A stretch of 54,708 bases of DNA from Tabrizicola thermarum (GCF_003574395.1 NZ_QMJY01000073.1:1-54708), one strand, 5' to 3'. Positions 31,354 through 40,740 are shown, counted from the stretch's first letter. The notes: a model not told the origin generated them from the letters alone. Numbers and translations are program-made.

Positions 31354-31892
31354 TCCGCCTCCTCCCGTGCCATGGCCCGCAGGCGTTTCTTCACTTCGCT
31401 CATCCGCCAGGCGATTGTGCCCTCGCTGACGCCCAGCACAACCCCGGCCTCGGCCTGGGTCATCTCTTCCCCCAGCACCAGCGCCACGGTGTCGCGCAAT
31501 TCCGGCGAAAGCCGCGTCATCGCCTGAGCCAGCCAATCCGCCGCCTCGGCCTGGGCGGCAATCTCGTCCTGCCGCGCGATCTCCCAGTCGCCCCAACCCT
31601 GCGCGGCGCGGGCGCGCGTCGCCTGCCGCCGCCGCAGATCATGCGCCGCGTTCACCACCACGCGGTAAAGCCAGGTGGTGAACTTGGCCTCGCCGCGCCA
31701 GTTGCGCAGCTTGGACGGAAGCGCGGCGCAGATGTCCTGCGCCAGATCCTCCGCCTCGGCCTGCGACCCGGTCAGCCGCCACGCCAGCCCGTGGATGCGG
31801 TCATAGTGCCGCCCGACCAGCGTCGCAAAGGCCGCCCGGTCGCCCTGGGCGGCATGGGTCGCAAGCGTCTCGTCGGGCGTGTCCATCAGCAT
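31350..31892 (-). CDS. ECF-type RNA polymerase sigma factor (unit 2)
   Basis: This ECF factor of about 180 residues has region 2 (RLTGSQAEAEDLAQDICAAL, FTTWLYRVVVNAAHDLRRRQ) and region 4 (LSPELRDTVALVLGEEMTQA and a helix-turn-helix, LGVSEGTIAWRMSEVKKRLR). The start is uncertain: GTG 31895, ATG 31892 and ATG 31886 are all close and none has a good ribosome-binding site. It is translated before the VWA protein gene (ATGA). No classic anti-sigma gene is present, so the VWA protein may fill that role. Confidence 0.9.
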   Translation of the reverse strand: MLMDTPDETLATHAAQGDRAAFATLVGRHYDRIHGLAWRLTGSQAEAEDLAQDICAALPSKLRNWRGEAKFTTWLYRVVVNAAHDLRRRQATRARAAQGWGDWEIARQDEIAAQAEAADWLAQAMTRLSPELRDTVALVLGEEMTQAEAGVVLGVSEGTIAWRMSEVKKRLRAMAREEAE

Positions 31893-31974
31893 CACGTTAG
31901 CTGTGACGCGCGCGGCCCCGCAATCCTTGGTCCCGCCCGGAACAGGCCGCGCCCGGAAATCCTTACCCCGGACG

Positions 31975-32011
31975 AAAAGACCCCCGGCGCGAGGATCGCT
32001 CGCGCCGGGGG
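31975..32011 (-). terminator. Rho-independent terminator of the peptidoglycan-binding gene
   Basis: A perfect 13-bp GC-rich stem (31981-31993 with 31999-32011; arm CCCCCGGCGCGAG, loop GATCG) is followed on the minus strand by TCTTTT. It lies 44 nt past the minus-strand stop. Confidence 0.85.
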
Positions 32012-32054
32012 CTGGATCAGAGGTCGGACCCCGGGTTACGATGGCCGGATCGGA

Positions 32055-32561
32055 TCAGTAGATCATGCCGTCGTACAGGCCATAGGCGCCCGCCGTGCTG
32101 CGCAGGTTGGCCGAGGCGCCCTCGTCGCGGGCATAGGCCACGATCGCATTGTAGGTGCCCGGCCCGAAGGCCCCGTCGATCCCGCCGCGATAATAGCCCC
32201 AGGCGCGCAGGTTGCGCTGGATCGCCTTGCGTTCGGCCAGCGAATAGCTCTGGAAGGCGCGGGCGGCCGGGGTGGCGTAGATCGAGGTCGTGGCGCGCGG
32301 CTCGACATGGCGCGGCTCGACATAGACGGTGCGCGGCGCGACATAGGTCGGACCAGCGGCCGTATAGCCCCGGTCGTAAAGCCGGGCCTTGCGGTGGTTC
32401 TTCAGCAGTTCGTCAACGATGATCGCGGTGGCGGCCCCGGCGACGAAGCCCTGTTCCTTGTCGCCCCAGGCCAGCGCCGGGGTGGCAGGGATGGCGGCGA
32501 CGGAAAGCGCGGTCAGACCGGCGACAAGCGTGGTCCTGGCAGAAGCGAACGAGAGCAGCAT
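32055..32561 (-). CDS. Exported protein with C-terminal peptidoglycan-binding domain
   Basis: The 168 residues include a signal peptide (to about residue 31, ATPALA), a Gly/Ala segment (GFVAGAATAIIVDELL), a Tyr/Pro/Val-rich stretch, and a C-terminal PG_binding_1-like domain (SLAERKAIQRNLRAWGYYRG, then GIDGAFGPGTYNAIVAYARD). It is likely periplasmic and bound to the cell wall. ATG 32561 is favoured because AAAGGA lies 7 nt before it; ATG 32567 is too close to that site. It is monocistronic, with a strong terminator. Confidence 0.82.
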   Translation of the reverse strand: MLLSFASARTTLVAGLTALSVAAIPATPALAWGDKEQGFVAGAATAIIVDELLKNHRKARLYDRGYTAAGPTYVAPRTVYVEPRHVEPRATTSIYATPAARAFQSYSLAERKAIQRNLRAWGYYRGGIDGAFGPGTYNAIVAYARDEGASANLRSTAGAYGLYDGMIY

Positions 32562-32711
32562 GAGCATTTCCTTTCGTGACGGGCCCGAGGCAGCCGGGCC
32601 GATGCCATGGGTTATGGGGACCCGGGCCACGCTAGGCAAAATCAGGCCGGCGTTAGGGGGAAACAGCCCGCTGTTATCGGATAACGCCTGTGATTTCAGA
32701 CGGTTGCCTGC

Positions 32712-33830
32712 TCAGCCGATGGTGCGCAGCGCAGCCGACAACCGCTCTAAACCTTCGTTGATCCGCGCTTCCGGCCCGCCGCCCGCCCCGATGCGGATGT
32801 GATGCGGCAGGCCATAGGCCGATCCGGGCAACAGGAACGTCCGGTAGGGCGGCTTCAGCAGCGCCCGGGCCAGCGATTCGCCGTCGATCCCCGCGACCCG
32901 AGCCAGGCCGATCAGCCCCGCCTCGGGCCGGTGCCAGGACAGGCGCGGTTCTGCCGCGACAAAGCTGTCCAGGAGGTCCAGCGTCTCGGCCCCTTCGGCC
33001 CGCGCCTGCGCCAGCGCCGAGGCCAGCCTTTCGGGCCGCAGCGCGACTTCGGCGATATGCTCGCCCAGCGTGTTCATGATCTCGGACCCGTTCTCGCGCA
33101 GGATCATCGCGTCGCGGATGACCTCCGGCGACTGGCAGATCATCCAGCCGGTGCGCAGCCCCTGCAGCCCCAGGGCTTTCGATACCGACCCCGTGGTGAT
33201 CCCGAAGCGCGTCATCCCGGCGATGGCGGGGGGGCGAGGCCCCGCCCATTCGAGCCCCGCATAGACCTCGTCCACCACCAGCCAGATGCCGCGCCGTTCC
33301 GCCAGATCGGCCAGCGCGCGCAGGTCAGCTTCGGGGATCAGCCGCCCGGTCGGGTTGTTGGGGTTGGTCAGGAAGATCATCCGCGTCCGGGGCGTGACCG
33401 CGCGGGCCACCGCCTGTGGGTCCAGCCACCAGCCCCGTGCCTCGTCCCGCGGCACCTCGACCAGCCGCGCGCCGATGGCCCTGGCCATCACTCCGGCCTG
33501 GGGCCAGCCGGGGGCTTCGGTGATGATCTCGTCGCCTGCGGTCAGAAGCTGCCGGAACAGGAGATAGTTCGCCTCGGCCGCCCCCGCCGTGACAAGGACG
33601 CTGTCCACCGGCAGCGAAAGCCCCGCCTGATCCAGCACCCGCTGCCGCAAGCCCGGCAGGCCGAGGAAGCTCTTGCCGTTCCAGTCCAGCGAGAGGTCAG
33701 GGTCGAGGTCCGGCAGGAAGTCCTTCAGCCTTGGCGAGCGGGCCAGCGAGAATCCGATGAAACACTCCGGCGGGTCCTGGGCCGTCGTCTCCAGCAGGTA
33801 ATCGAACAGCTTGTGAATGGCGACCTTCAT
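32712..33830 (-). CDS. PLP-dependent class I/II aminotransferase
   Basis: The 372 residues have the fold-type I landmarks: LVTAGAAEANYLLFR, TNPNNPTGRL, the Asp-x-x-Tyr pair VVDEVYAGLEW and the Schiff-base lysine in TGSVSKALGLQGLRTGW, with a C-terminal Arg in HHIRIGAGG. An Ile-Glu-rich active-site sequence does not identify the substrate; relatives act on amino acids or as cysteine-lyase-like enzymes. ATG 33830 follows GAGGGGG; the slightly longer frame (33848) starts next to the palindrome repeat. Confidence 0.87.
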   Translation of the reverse strand: MKVAIHKLFDYLLETTAQDPPECFIGFSLARSPRLKDFLPDLDPDLSLDWNGKSFLGLPGLRQRVLDQAGLSLPVDSVLVTAGAAEANYLLFRQLLTAGDEIITEAPGWPQAGVMARAIGARLVEVPRDEARGWWLDPQAVARAVTPRTRMIFLTNPNNPTGRLIPEADLRALADLAERRGIWLVVDEVYAGLEWAGPRPPAIAGMTRFGITTGSVSKALGLQGLRTGWMICQSPEVIRDAMILRENGSEIMNTLGEHIAEVALRPERLASALAQARAEGAETLDLLDSFVAAEPRLSWHRPEAGLIGLARVAGIDGESLARALLKPPYRTFLLPGSAYGLPHHIRIGAGGGPEARINEGLERLSAALRTIG

Positions 33831-33845
33831 CCGCCCCCTCGCGCG

Positions 33846-33889
33846 CAAAAGTTTTCGAAAACTTTTGCAAAATCCTTCGAAGGATTTTG
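33846..33889. repeat. Paired 22-bp TTCGAA palindromes, copy 3
   Basis: The palindromes at 33846-33867 (left arm CAAAAGTTTTC) and 33868-33889 (left arm CAAAATCCTTC) abut exactly. The pair starts 5 nt beyond the minus-strand SDR stop, with the CCTTCGAAGG member nearest the stop, and separates the SDR-yghU operon from the aminotransferase. Confidence 0.9.
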
Positions 33890-33894
33890 TCCCC

Positions 33895-34623
33895 TCACCG
33901 CACGTCGCGCCCCTGGTTCAGGATGATGACGTTCCCCGAAGACACATCCCCTGCGGGCGAGATCAGGAACCCCACCCAGGCCGCGATCTCCTCCGGCTGC
34001 ATCGCCCGCCCATGCGGCATCGCCGAAATCGCCTTCGCCAGCACTTCCTCGGTCAGCACATTGAACAGGGGCGTCTCGGTCATCGCCGGCGCGATGGAGT
34101 TCACCGCGATCCTCTCTCTCGCATAGCGCCGCGCGAGGTCCTTGGTCAGCGTGTCCATCGCCGCCTTCGAGGCCCGGTAATGCGGCGGGTCGAAGACGTC
34201 GAAGTTGTAGGCGCCATTGGATGAGATGTTGACGATCTTGCGCACCCCCGGCCGGCCCGCCATCGCCTTCACCGCGCCCTGACAGCAATGGAAGGCCGAG
34301 GAGAAATTGATCGCCATCTGCCGGTCGAGTTCCGCCGCCGGAATGTCGGGGAAGTCCGACATGAAGCAGGTCCCGGCGTTGTTCACCAGCGCATCCACCC
34401 CGCCGAAGCGGGCGGTCAGCCGGTCGAACAGGTCGGCAATCGCTTCGGCGTCGGTCAGGTCCACCGCCTCGGCCACGAACCCCTCGCGGTCCGCCGCCAT
34501 CGCCACCAGCGCCGCGCCGTCGATGTCCACCCCCACCACCGTCAGACCATCGGCCAGGAGCCGGTCAACGAAGGCACGACCCAGGCCCCCGGCGGCACCG
34601 GTGACGACGGCAACCCGGCTCAT
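33895..34623 (-). CDS. Short-chain dehydrogenase/reductase
   Basis: This classical SDR (242 residues) has the cofactor motif TGAAGGLGRAF near the N-terminus, VDI at the end of beta-2 (suggesting NAD preference), NNAG, the active-site Ser in NISSNGAY and the Tyr-x-x-x-Lys in HYRASKAA. The substrate is not identifiable. The start at 34623 overlaps the yghU stop (ATGA), so the SDR is second in a two-gene operon with a glutathione-dependent enzyme. Confidence 0.9.
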   Translation of the reverse strand: MSRVAVVTGAAGGLGRAFVDRLLADGLTVVGVDIDGAALVAMAADREGFVAEAVDLTDAEAIADLFDRLTARFGGVDALVNNAGTCFMSDFPDIPAAELDRQMAINFSSAFHCCQGAVKAMAGRPGVRKIVNISSNGAYNFDVFDPPHYRASKAAMDTLTKDLARRYARERIAVNSIAPAMTETPLFNVLTEEVLAKAISAMPHGRAMQPEEIAAWVGFLISPAGDVSSGNVIILNQGRDVR

Positions 34624-35468
34624 GCCGGGGCCTTCGGCAGCGCGTCGAAATCGGCCGAGGAATGCCGCTCGGGCAGTTGCTCCCACGGTTCGCCCCAGGA
34701 GCGGTTGACCTTCCGTCCCCGGATCACCGCGGGCCGGGCGTCGATGCGCTTCGCCCAGGCCAGCACATTCCGGTAGCTCTCCACATCCAGGAACTCGGCC
34801 GCATTGTAGGCGCGGCCCAGGACCAGATTGCCATACCAGGCATAGATCGCCATGTCGGCCAGCGAATATTCCCCCGCCATCCACTCATGCATCGCCAGAT
34901 GCCGGTCCAGCACGTCAAGCTGGCGCTTCGTCTCCATGGCGTAACGGTTGATCGCATATTCGATCTTGACCGGCGCATAGGCGTAGAAATGCCCGAAGCC
35001 GCCGCCGACGAAGGGCGCGGAGCCCATCTGCCAGAAGAGCCAGCTGAACATCTCGGTCCGCATCGTGGGGTCCTTCGGGATGAAGGCCCCGCCGAACTTC
35101 TCGGCCAGATACAGCATGATCGAGGCGCTCTCGAACACCCGCTGGCCGTTGGAATGATCCTTCAGCGCCGGGATCTTGGAATTCGGGTTGATCTCGACGA
35201 AGCCCGAGCCGAACTGGTCGCCCTTGCCGATGTCGATCAGCCAGGCGTCGTATTCGGCGTCGTGACCCGCCTCCAGAAGCTCCTCCAGCAGGATCGTCAC
35301 CTTGATCCCGTTCGACGTGGCCAGCGAGTAAAGCTGCAAGGGGTGGCTTCCCACCGGCAGCGCCTTGTCATGTGTCGGCCCGGCGATGGGGCGGTTGATG
35401 TTGGCAAAGGTGCCGCCCGAGGGCTGCTCCCATTTCCAGACCTTCGGCGGGGTGTAGTCGTTCGGCAT
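34620..35468 (-). CDS. yghU: Glutathione-dependent disulfide-bond oxidoreductase YghU
   Basis: This 282-residue glutathione-transferase homologue has the YghU N-terminal extension (VWKWEQPSGGTFANINRPIA, then GPTHDKALPVG) that supplies Thr and Asn contacts to two glutathione molecules, a thioredoxin-like domain (NSKIPALKDHSNGQRVFES) and an all-helical C-terminal domain. E. coli YghU reduces disulfides and organic hydroperoxides with GSH. GSH synthesis (gshA) is encoded elsewhere in the window. It is co-translated with the SDR. Confidence 0.93.
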   Translation of the reverse strand: MPNDYTPPKVWKWEQPSGGTFANINRPIAGPTHDKALPVGSHPLQLYSLATSNGIKVTILLEELLEAGHDAEYDAWLIDIGKGDQFGSGFVEINPNSKIPALKDHSNGQRVFESASIMLYLAEKFGGAFIPKDPTMRTEMFSWLFWQMGSAPFVGGGFGHFYAYAPVKIEYAINRYAMETKRQLDVLDRHLAMHEWMAGEYSLADMAIYAWYGNLVLGRAYNAAEFLDVESYRNVLAWAKRIDARPAVIRGRKVNRSWGEPWEQLPERHSSADFDALPKAPA

Positions 35469-35566
35469 GCGGCATACCCTTCGATTGCGGATCGAGGGAA
35501 AGCTAGTGCGTCAGGCCCGCCTGCACCAGAGGCCCGAAACGGCGGGACCGCCCTGCCGAAATGCAC

Positions 35567-35592
35567 AAGAGGCGGCCCGAAGACCGCCCCTT
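35567..35592 (-). terminator. Candidate terminator of gabD
   Basis: A 9-bp stem with one G-U pair (AAGAGGCGG at 35567-35575, CCGCCCCTT at 35584-35592) lies 18 nt past the gabD stop in transcript direction. The T-tract is poor. Confidence 0.45.
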
Positions 35593-35610
35593 GCCCGGAT
35601 GTCCGCCCCG

Positions 35611-37089
35611 TCAGATCGACAGGCAGACGTATTTCAGCTCCATGTAGTCGTCGATGCCGTGGCGGCTGCCTTCGCGCCCCAGACCCGACTGCTTGACCCC
35701 GCCGAAGGGCGCCATCTCGTTGGAGATGAGGCCGGTGTTCACCCCCACCATCCCGTATTCCAGCGCCTCCTGCACCCGAGTGATGCGGCCGATGTCGCGG
35801 GCATAGAAATAGGAGGCGAGGCCGAAGATGGTGTTGTTCGCCATCGCGATCGCCTCTTCCTCGGTCTCGAACCGGAACAGCGGCGCGAGCGGCCCGAAGG
35901 TTTCTTCCTGCGCCACCTTCATGTCGGGCTTCACGCCGGTGACGACCGTCGGCTCGAAGAAAGTGCCGCCCAGCTCGTGCCGCTTGCCCCCCGTCACGAC
36001 CTTGCCGCCGCCGGCCAGCACGTCCTGGATATGCTCCTCGACCTTCTCGACCGCCGCTTCGTTGATCAGCGGGCCGGTCGTGACGCCGGGCTTCAACCCG
36101 TCGCCGATGGCCAGCTTCTCGACCGCCGCCGCCAGTTTGGCGGCAAAGGCGTCATAGACCCCGGCCTGGACATAGATCCGGTTGGCGCAGACGCAGGTCT
36201 GGCCGTTGTTGCGGAACTTCGAGATCATCGCGCCTTCCACCGCCGCGTCCAGATCGGCGTCGTCGAAGACGATGAAGGGCGCGTTGCCGCCCAGCTCCAT
36301 GCTGCACTTCAGCACCTGGTCGGCGGCCTGACGCAGCAGGATCCGGCCCACTTCGGTGGACCCGGTGAAGGTCAGCTTTCGGATCAGCGGGTTCTCGCAG
36401 AACTCCTTGCCGATGTCCGAGGACCGTTTCGAGGTGATGACCGAGAACAGCCCCTTCGGCACCCCGGCGCGTTCCGCCAGCACCGCCAGCGCCAGCGCCG
36501 ACAGAGGGGTCTCCGCCGCCGGACGCGCGACGAAACCGCAGCCCGCCGCAAGCGCCGGGGCCACCTTGCGCGCGATCATCGCGTTGGGGAAGTTCCACGG
36601 CGTGATCGAGGCGGCCACGCCGATCGGCTGTTTCAGCACCTGGATGCGCTTGTCGCGCTGATGGCCGGGGATGATCTCGCCATAGGTGCGCTTGGCTTCC
36701 TCGCCGTAGAACTCGATGTAGCTGGCGCCATAGGCGATCTCGCCCTTGGCCTCGGCCAGGGGCTTGCCCATTTCGGCGGTCAGGATCGTCGCCAGGTCAT
36801 CCTGGTTCGCCATGCACAGGTCGAACCAGCGGCGCAGCACCTGGGCGCGCTCTTTCGCGGTCCGCCCCGCCCATTCGCGGTGTGCGGTGTGCGCAGCCTT
36901 GATCGCGCGGGCGGTTTCGGCCCGGCCGAGGTTGGGGAGTTCGCAGATCACATCGCCCCGCGCGGGGTTGGTCACGGGGAAGGTTGTGCCATCGTCCGCC
37001 ATGACCCATTCGCCGGCGACGTAGGATTTCGTCACCAGAAGCGAGGGGTCTTTCAGAAGCGACGCGAGGTCGGTCACGGAATCGAGCAT
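35611..37089 (-). CDS. gabD: Succinate-semialdehyde dehydrogenase (NADP-type)
   Basis: GabD oxidises succinate semialdehyde to succinate in GABA degradation. The 492 residues contain the catalytic set Asn166 (PWNFPNAM), Glu265 (SMELGGNAP) and Cys299 (GQTCVCANR), and the family C-terminus [13 protein letters not shown]. The usual NADP-binding Lys in the K-P-A/S motif is Arg189 here ([10 protein letters not shown]), a mild substitution that may alter cofactor binding. ATG 37089 follows AGGAGGG. No GABA transaminase is adjacent. It is a single-gene unit, downstream of palindrome copy 4. Confidence 0.92.
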   Translation of the reverse strand: MLDSVTDLASLLKDPSLLVTKSYVAGEWVMADDGTTFPVTNPARGDVICELPNLGRAETARAIKAAHTAHREWAGRTAKERAQVLRRWFDLCMANQDDLATILTAEMGKPLAEAKGEIAYGASYIEFYGEEAKRTYGEIIPGHQRDKRIQVLKQPIGVAASITPWNFPNAMIARKVAPALAAGCGFVARPAAETPLSALALAVLAERAGVPKGLFSVITSKRSSDIGKEFCENPLIRKLTFTGSTEVGRILLRQAADQVLKCSMELGGNAPFIVFDDADLDAAVEGAMISKFRNNGQTCVCANRIYVQAGVYDAFAAKLAAAVEKLAIGDGLKPGVTTGPLINEAAVEKVEEHIQDVLAGGGKVVTGGKRHELGGTFFEPTVVTGVKPDMKVAQEETFGPLAPLFRFETEEEAIAMANNTIFGLASYFYARDIGRITRVQEALEYGMVGVNTGLISNEMAPFGGVKQSGLGREGSRHGIDDYMELKYVCLSI

Positions 37090-37216
37090 GGGTGGGCCCT
37101 CCTTATGCTGGTGTGACAGGTGCCACGCAGGGCGCGTTCTGTCCAGTTGCAAGGCTGCGTTCAGGCCAAGGTTTGATCAAATCCCCGGCAAGCTGGACCT
37201 GTTCCAGCGGGCAGCG

Positions 37217-37260
37217 CAAATCTTTTCGAAAAGATTTGCAAATTCCTTCGAAGGAATTTG
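37217..37260. repeat. Paired 22-bp TTCGAA palindromes, copy 4
   Basis: The palindromes at 37217-37238 (left arm CAAATCTTTTC) and 37239-37260 (left arm CAAATTCCTTC) abut exactly. The pair begins 22 nt past the stop of the coiled-coil gene on the minus strand. The CCTTCGAAGG member has a T/A exchange in both arms compared with copies 1-3, keeping the palindrome intact. Confidence 0.9.
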
Positions 37261-37282
37261 GCCCCCGCCCGACCATGGCGCA

Positions 37283-37612
37283 TCACCCGTTCGCGTGCAT
37301 CCGTTCGATATAGCTGCGCATTTCCTCGGCCTCGTGCCGGGCGTCGCGCAGGCCTTCCATCGCGGCCTTCAACTCGGCCTCGGTCTGGCTGATCTGGTTC
37401 ATCAGTTCCGCCTCGCGCTGCTCCAGATAGGCCAGAGCCTGGTCGCGCAGCTCCTCGGCCTCGTGCAGCGATTGCGCCAGCTTGTCCAGCTCGGCCATGT
37501 CGCCGCCCTGGACGCGCGTGAAGCGGTGCAGAAGCCAGTGCGCGAACCAGCCCATCGCGAAGGCGATCATGAGGATGATGGCGGTGGCGACGACGAATTC
37601 GGTGCGGTTCAT
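37283..37612 (-). CDS. Membrane-anchored coiled-coil protein
   Basis: The 109 residues form one N-terminal membrane helix (about 5-28, FVVATAIILMIAFAMGWFAH) followed by a long Glu/Ala/Leu-rich coiled coil (AELDKLAQSLHEAEELRDQA onward). No named family is recognised. The ATGA overlap with the upstream OmpA-family gene suggests the pair works together at the envelope. Confidence 0.82.
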   Translation of the reverse strand: MNRTEFVVATAIILMIAFAMGWFAHWLLHRFTRVQGGDMAELDKLAQSLHEAEELRDQALAYLEQREAELMNQISQTEAELKAAMEGLRDARHEAEEMRSYIERMHANG

Positions 37613-39687
37613 GGGCTTTCCTTGGCCGTCAGGCCCTCGGGGCGGGGCTTCGGGGCGATGGTCTTTTCGGTCGGCGCGACCGAGGGGCTGGTGTCGGACG
37701 AAAAGTCCGGGCCCGTCGCGGCGGCCACGGCTGGGCTGTCCGCTGGCGGGGCATCGGCCCTTGCCGCAGGAGCCGTCGCAACCCCGCTGTCGCCGGGCGG
37801 CGTCCTGTCCCCCGCAGCCTCGACCGGCGCATCGCCCGGCCCAGCCGCCTCTTGCGCCCCTTTCAGCACGAATTCGATCCGTCGGTTCGCCTCGCGGCCT
37901 GCCTCGCTGCCGTTGTCGGCAATGGGTTGCGCCTCGCCATAGCCCACCGCCGTCATGCCCGAGACATCGACCCGCCGCCCCTGCAAGGCCAGCAGCACCG
38001 CCTCGGCCCGCGCCTGGGACAGGGCCAGGTTGCCGCCTTCCGAGCCCTGGCTGTCGGTATGCCCGGCGATTTCCATCTGCATGGCCGGACAATTGGTCAG
38101 GATCTTCGCCAGCTCGTCCAGCACCGGCCGCGCGGTCGCGGCGATCTCGGCCGAGGACGGGGTGAAGGTGATCTTGGTCCGTGCGATCACCCCGTTCACA
38201 TCCGCCGCGCATTCCTCGGGCGTGGGCAGGGCGGCCAGCGGGTCCAGCGCCTCGTCATAGCGGACGTTGACCTTGAAGGTCTGGCCCTGACCCAGCGCCT
38301 CGGACAGGATCTGCGTGATCCGCCCCCGCGTCTCGGTCGATCCGGTGACACCCGTCACCTCGACCAGGTCCGCGCGCACCAGCAACCGGCCGTTGTTCAC
38401 CTGTGCCAGCGCCTTCAGCCCCGCCAGCACCCGGACCGCCCAGCCGTCCGGCAGGCCCGGATCCACCCGCGTCGCGGTCAGGACCTCGGCCCCGGCAAAG
38501 GCCGACCGCGCAAAGGCATCCACCGCCTGGCGTTGCATCTCGTCGGTCAGCCGCCCGCGCAGCTCGACCCGCCCCGCGTCGGAAAAGACCGCGGTGAACT
38601 CTGCCGGACCCTGGGCCGACGTCTCCTTCTTCTCCAGCGTCGAGGTCAGCGAAAAGACGTCCGGCAACCCGGTCTCCAGATCGCCCACCACCTTGTCGAA
38701 GGTCGCCTGCGGCACATCGCTGCCCGCCAGCAGCGTCACGTCGGCATCCGAAAAGGTGATCGACCCCGAACCCAGCTCGGCCACCGCGCGGATCCCCAGG
38801 CTTACCGCCTCGGCCCAGCGCGGCGTCGGCGTGCCCAGACCCACCTGGCAGACCGTGGAGCCCGTCACCCCGACCGAGGTCGCCACCCGCAGGATCTGGC
38901 TCCGCGCGCGGTCGGTATCGGCCGAGCAGCTGTCGAACCGCGGCCCTTCGGCATCGACCACGAAGCGCAGCGTGAAGGGCGTGATGACCGGACGCGGGGC
39001 CGAGATGTCCAGCACCAGCTGCACCCCCTCGGGCGCCATCCGGCGCAGGTCCGCCTCGGCCCGGCGCTTTGCCTCGGCGCTGTCGGTGATCGCCTTGACC
39101 TCGACCCGCTCGGCGGTGACCGAGACCTTGGACAGGTCCAGCCGCTCCAGCGCCTTCAGCCCGAAGGCCAGCGCGGCGTCCCAGCCCTCGGGCGCGGGGT
39201 AATCCGCCGTCTCCAGCATGTCGGGCAGTTCCGTGCCCTGCGCCAGCGCGGCCGCCGCTGCGGCAAGGGTCGCCTCGTCCATTCCGCCCTCGCCGGGCTT
39301 TTCCGGGATCAGACCGCTCAGCTGCACCTCGTCCTCGGTCCGCAGCATCTCGACCGAGAATTTCGGCGCCTCGATGGCCGAGGTCGGGGTCACGTCCAGC
39401 CCGTCGCGGATGCGGCTGGCGTCGATCAGCGTGCCAACCCTGTTCACGACGCGAAACCGCGCGGCCTCGTTCGGCGCGGTGCCGGTCAGCCGCACCTGCA
39501 AGCCGTCGGTCGTGACCGTTACCCAGTCGATACCGGCCTCGGCCAGGTTCGCGCTGACCACCTTCAGCGTGCGCGCCTCGATGATCTTCGCGGCCCCGAA
39601 GGCCACCGAAACCATCAGCGCAGCCGCAAGGATGAACGCCAGCAGCGCAAGGGTGGTCGAGGACAGCTTGGCAATTCGGGGCAGCAA
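37609..39687 (-). CDS. OmpA-family protein with tandem BON-like domains
   Basis: The 692 residues have an N-terminal anchor helix (about 10-32), a long periplasmic part with repeated BON-like units (each with a V.L.G.(V/L)..E. pattern), an OmpA C-terminal peptidoglycan-binding domain at about 470-585 (MEIAGHTDSQGSEGGNLALS, NRRIEFVLK with conserved Asp and Arg) and an Ala/Pro-rich tail of about 100 residues. It probably links the inner membrane to the cell wall. It is translated just before the coiled-coil membrane protein. Confidence 0.88.
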   Translation of the reverse strand: MLPRIAKLSSTTLALLAFILAAALMVSVAFGAAKIIEARTLKVVSANLAEAGIDWVTVTTDGLQVRLTGTAPNEAARFRVVNRVGTLIDASRIRDGLDVTPTSAIEAPKFSVEMLRTEDEVQLSGLIPEKPGEGGMDEATLAAAAAALAQGTELPDMLETADYPAPEGWDAALAFGLKALERLDLSKVSVTAERVEVKAITDSAEAKRRAEADLRRMAPEGVQLVLDISAPRPVITPFTLRFVVDAEGPRFDSCSADTDRARSQILRVATSVGVTGSTVCQVGLGTPTPRWAEAVSLGIRAVAELGSGSITFSDADVTLLAGSDVPQATFDKVVGDLETGLPDVFSLTSTLEKKETSAQGPAEFTAVFSDAGRVELRGRLTDEMQRQAVDAFARSAFAGAEVLTATRVDPGLPDGWAVRVLAGLKALAQVNNGRLLVRADLVEVTGVTGSTETRGRITQILSEALGQGQTFKVNVRYDEALDPLAALPTPEECAADVNGVIARTKITFTPSSAEIAATARPVLDELAKILTNCPAMQMEIAGHTDSQGSEGGNLALSQARAEAVLLALQGRRVDVSGMTAVGYGEAQPIADNGSEAGREANRRIEFVLKGAQEAAGPGDAPVEAAGDRTPPGDSGVATAPAARADAPPADSPAVAAATGPDFSSDTSPSVAPTEKTIAPKPRPEGLTAKESP

Positions 39688-39756
39688 CGGGGGACTTCCG
39701 CAAGACTCAGGGCGCGCGTCGCGCCTGACGCTTCCTAGGGGTTCGGGGCCGAAGGT

Positions 39757-40728
39757 TCAACCAAGCCATGCGGCGGCGGCAAGAAACGGCACGGGGATCA
39801 GCCCGGCATCCCGGTTGGCGCGGAAGATCCTCAGGCACGAGGCCGGATCGTCCAGGTCCAGATGCCGCATCTGCCAGCCCAGATGCAGCCCCATCGCCCA
39901 GACCCCGACAAGCGCCACCACGAACCCCAGGGGACGCCCCGCGCCCGCATGGGCCAGCAAAACCGCCAGCGCGAACAGCACCAGCGTCGCCGCGAAGAAC
40001 CCCCACAGCCAGGCCCGGCTTTGCGCGCCGAACAGCCGGGCGGTGGACTTCACCCCGATCAGAGCATCATCCTCGCGGTCCTGATGGGCATAGATCGTGT
40101 CGTAATACAGCGTCCAGGCGATCCCCGCCGCATACAGCGCAACCGCCGCCGGGGACACCTCGCCCGCATGGGCGGCCCAGGCCAGCAGGGCTCCCCAGTT
40201 GAAGGCCAGACCAAGGAAGACCTGCGGCCACCAGGTGAACCGCTTGGCGAAGGGATAGATCGCCACCAGCGCCAGCGACGCGACCCCCAGACCCACCGCC
40301 AGCCAGTTGTAGGTGAACAGGATGCAGGCCGCGAGAGCCGCCTGGACCACCATCCACACCAGCGCAGCCTTCACTGTCACCTGACCGCTGGGCAGGGGCC
40401 GCGACCGCGTCCGCGTCACCTGCGCGTCGATGTCGCGGTCGGTGATGTCGTTCCAGGTGCAGCCCGCGCCCCGCATCAGGAACGCGCCCACGCCGCAAGA
40501 GACCACCAGCCACAGGTCCCACCCCCGGAACCCGCCCGCGCCCCCCGCCAGCGCGATCGCCCAGAGGCAGGGGATCAGCAAGAGCCAGGTCCCGATCGGC
40601 CGGTCGGCGCGGGACAGCCGCAGGTAGGGCCGCGTCGCGGGCGGGGCATAGAGGTCCACCCAGTTCGCCTTCGGCGCATCCGCGACCCGTCCGGGGACAG
40701 CCTCTGGCAATTCGGGCGCCTGGGTCAT
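39757..40728 (-). CDS. ubiA: 4-hydroxybenzoate polyprenyltransferase
   Basis: UbiA attaches the isoprenoid tail to 4-hydroxybenzoate in ubiquinone synthesis. The 323 residues are mostly membrane helices with the two Asp-rich Mg/diphosphate motifs NDITDRDIDAQV and YAHQDREDDALIG. The N-terminal 35 residues are a hydrophilic extension. ATG 40728 has AGGA upstream. The start is only 12 bp from the divergent rsmE start, so each promoter must lie within the other gene. Confidence 0.94.
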   Translation of the reverse strand: MTQAPELPEAVPGRVADAPKANWVDLYAPPATRPYLRLSRADRPIGTWLLLIPCLWAIALAGGAGGFRGWDLWLVVSCGVGAFLMRGAGCTWNDITDRDIDAQVTRTRSRPLPSGQVTVKAALVWMVVQAALAACILFTYNWLAVGLGVASLALVAIYPFAKRFTWWPQVFLGLAFNWGALLAWAAHAGEVSPAAVALYAAGIAWTLYYDTIYAHQDREDDALIGVKSTARLFGAQSRAWLWGFFAATLVLFALAVLLAHAGAGRPLGFVVALVGVWAMGLHLGWQMRHLDLDDPASCLRIFRANRDAGLIPVPFLAAAAWLG

Positions 40729-40740
40729 AGGGTCCTGCTC

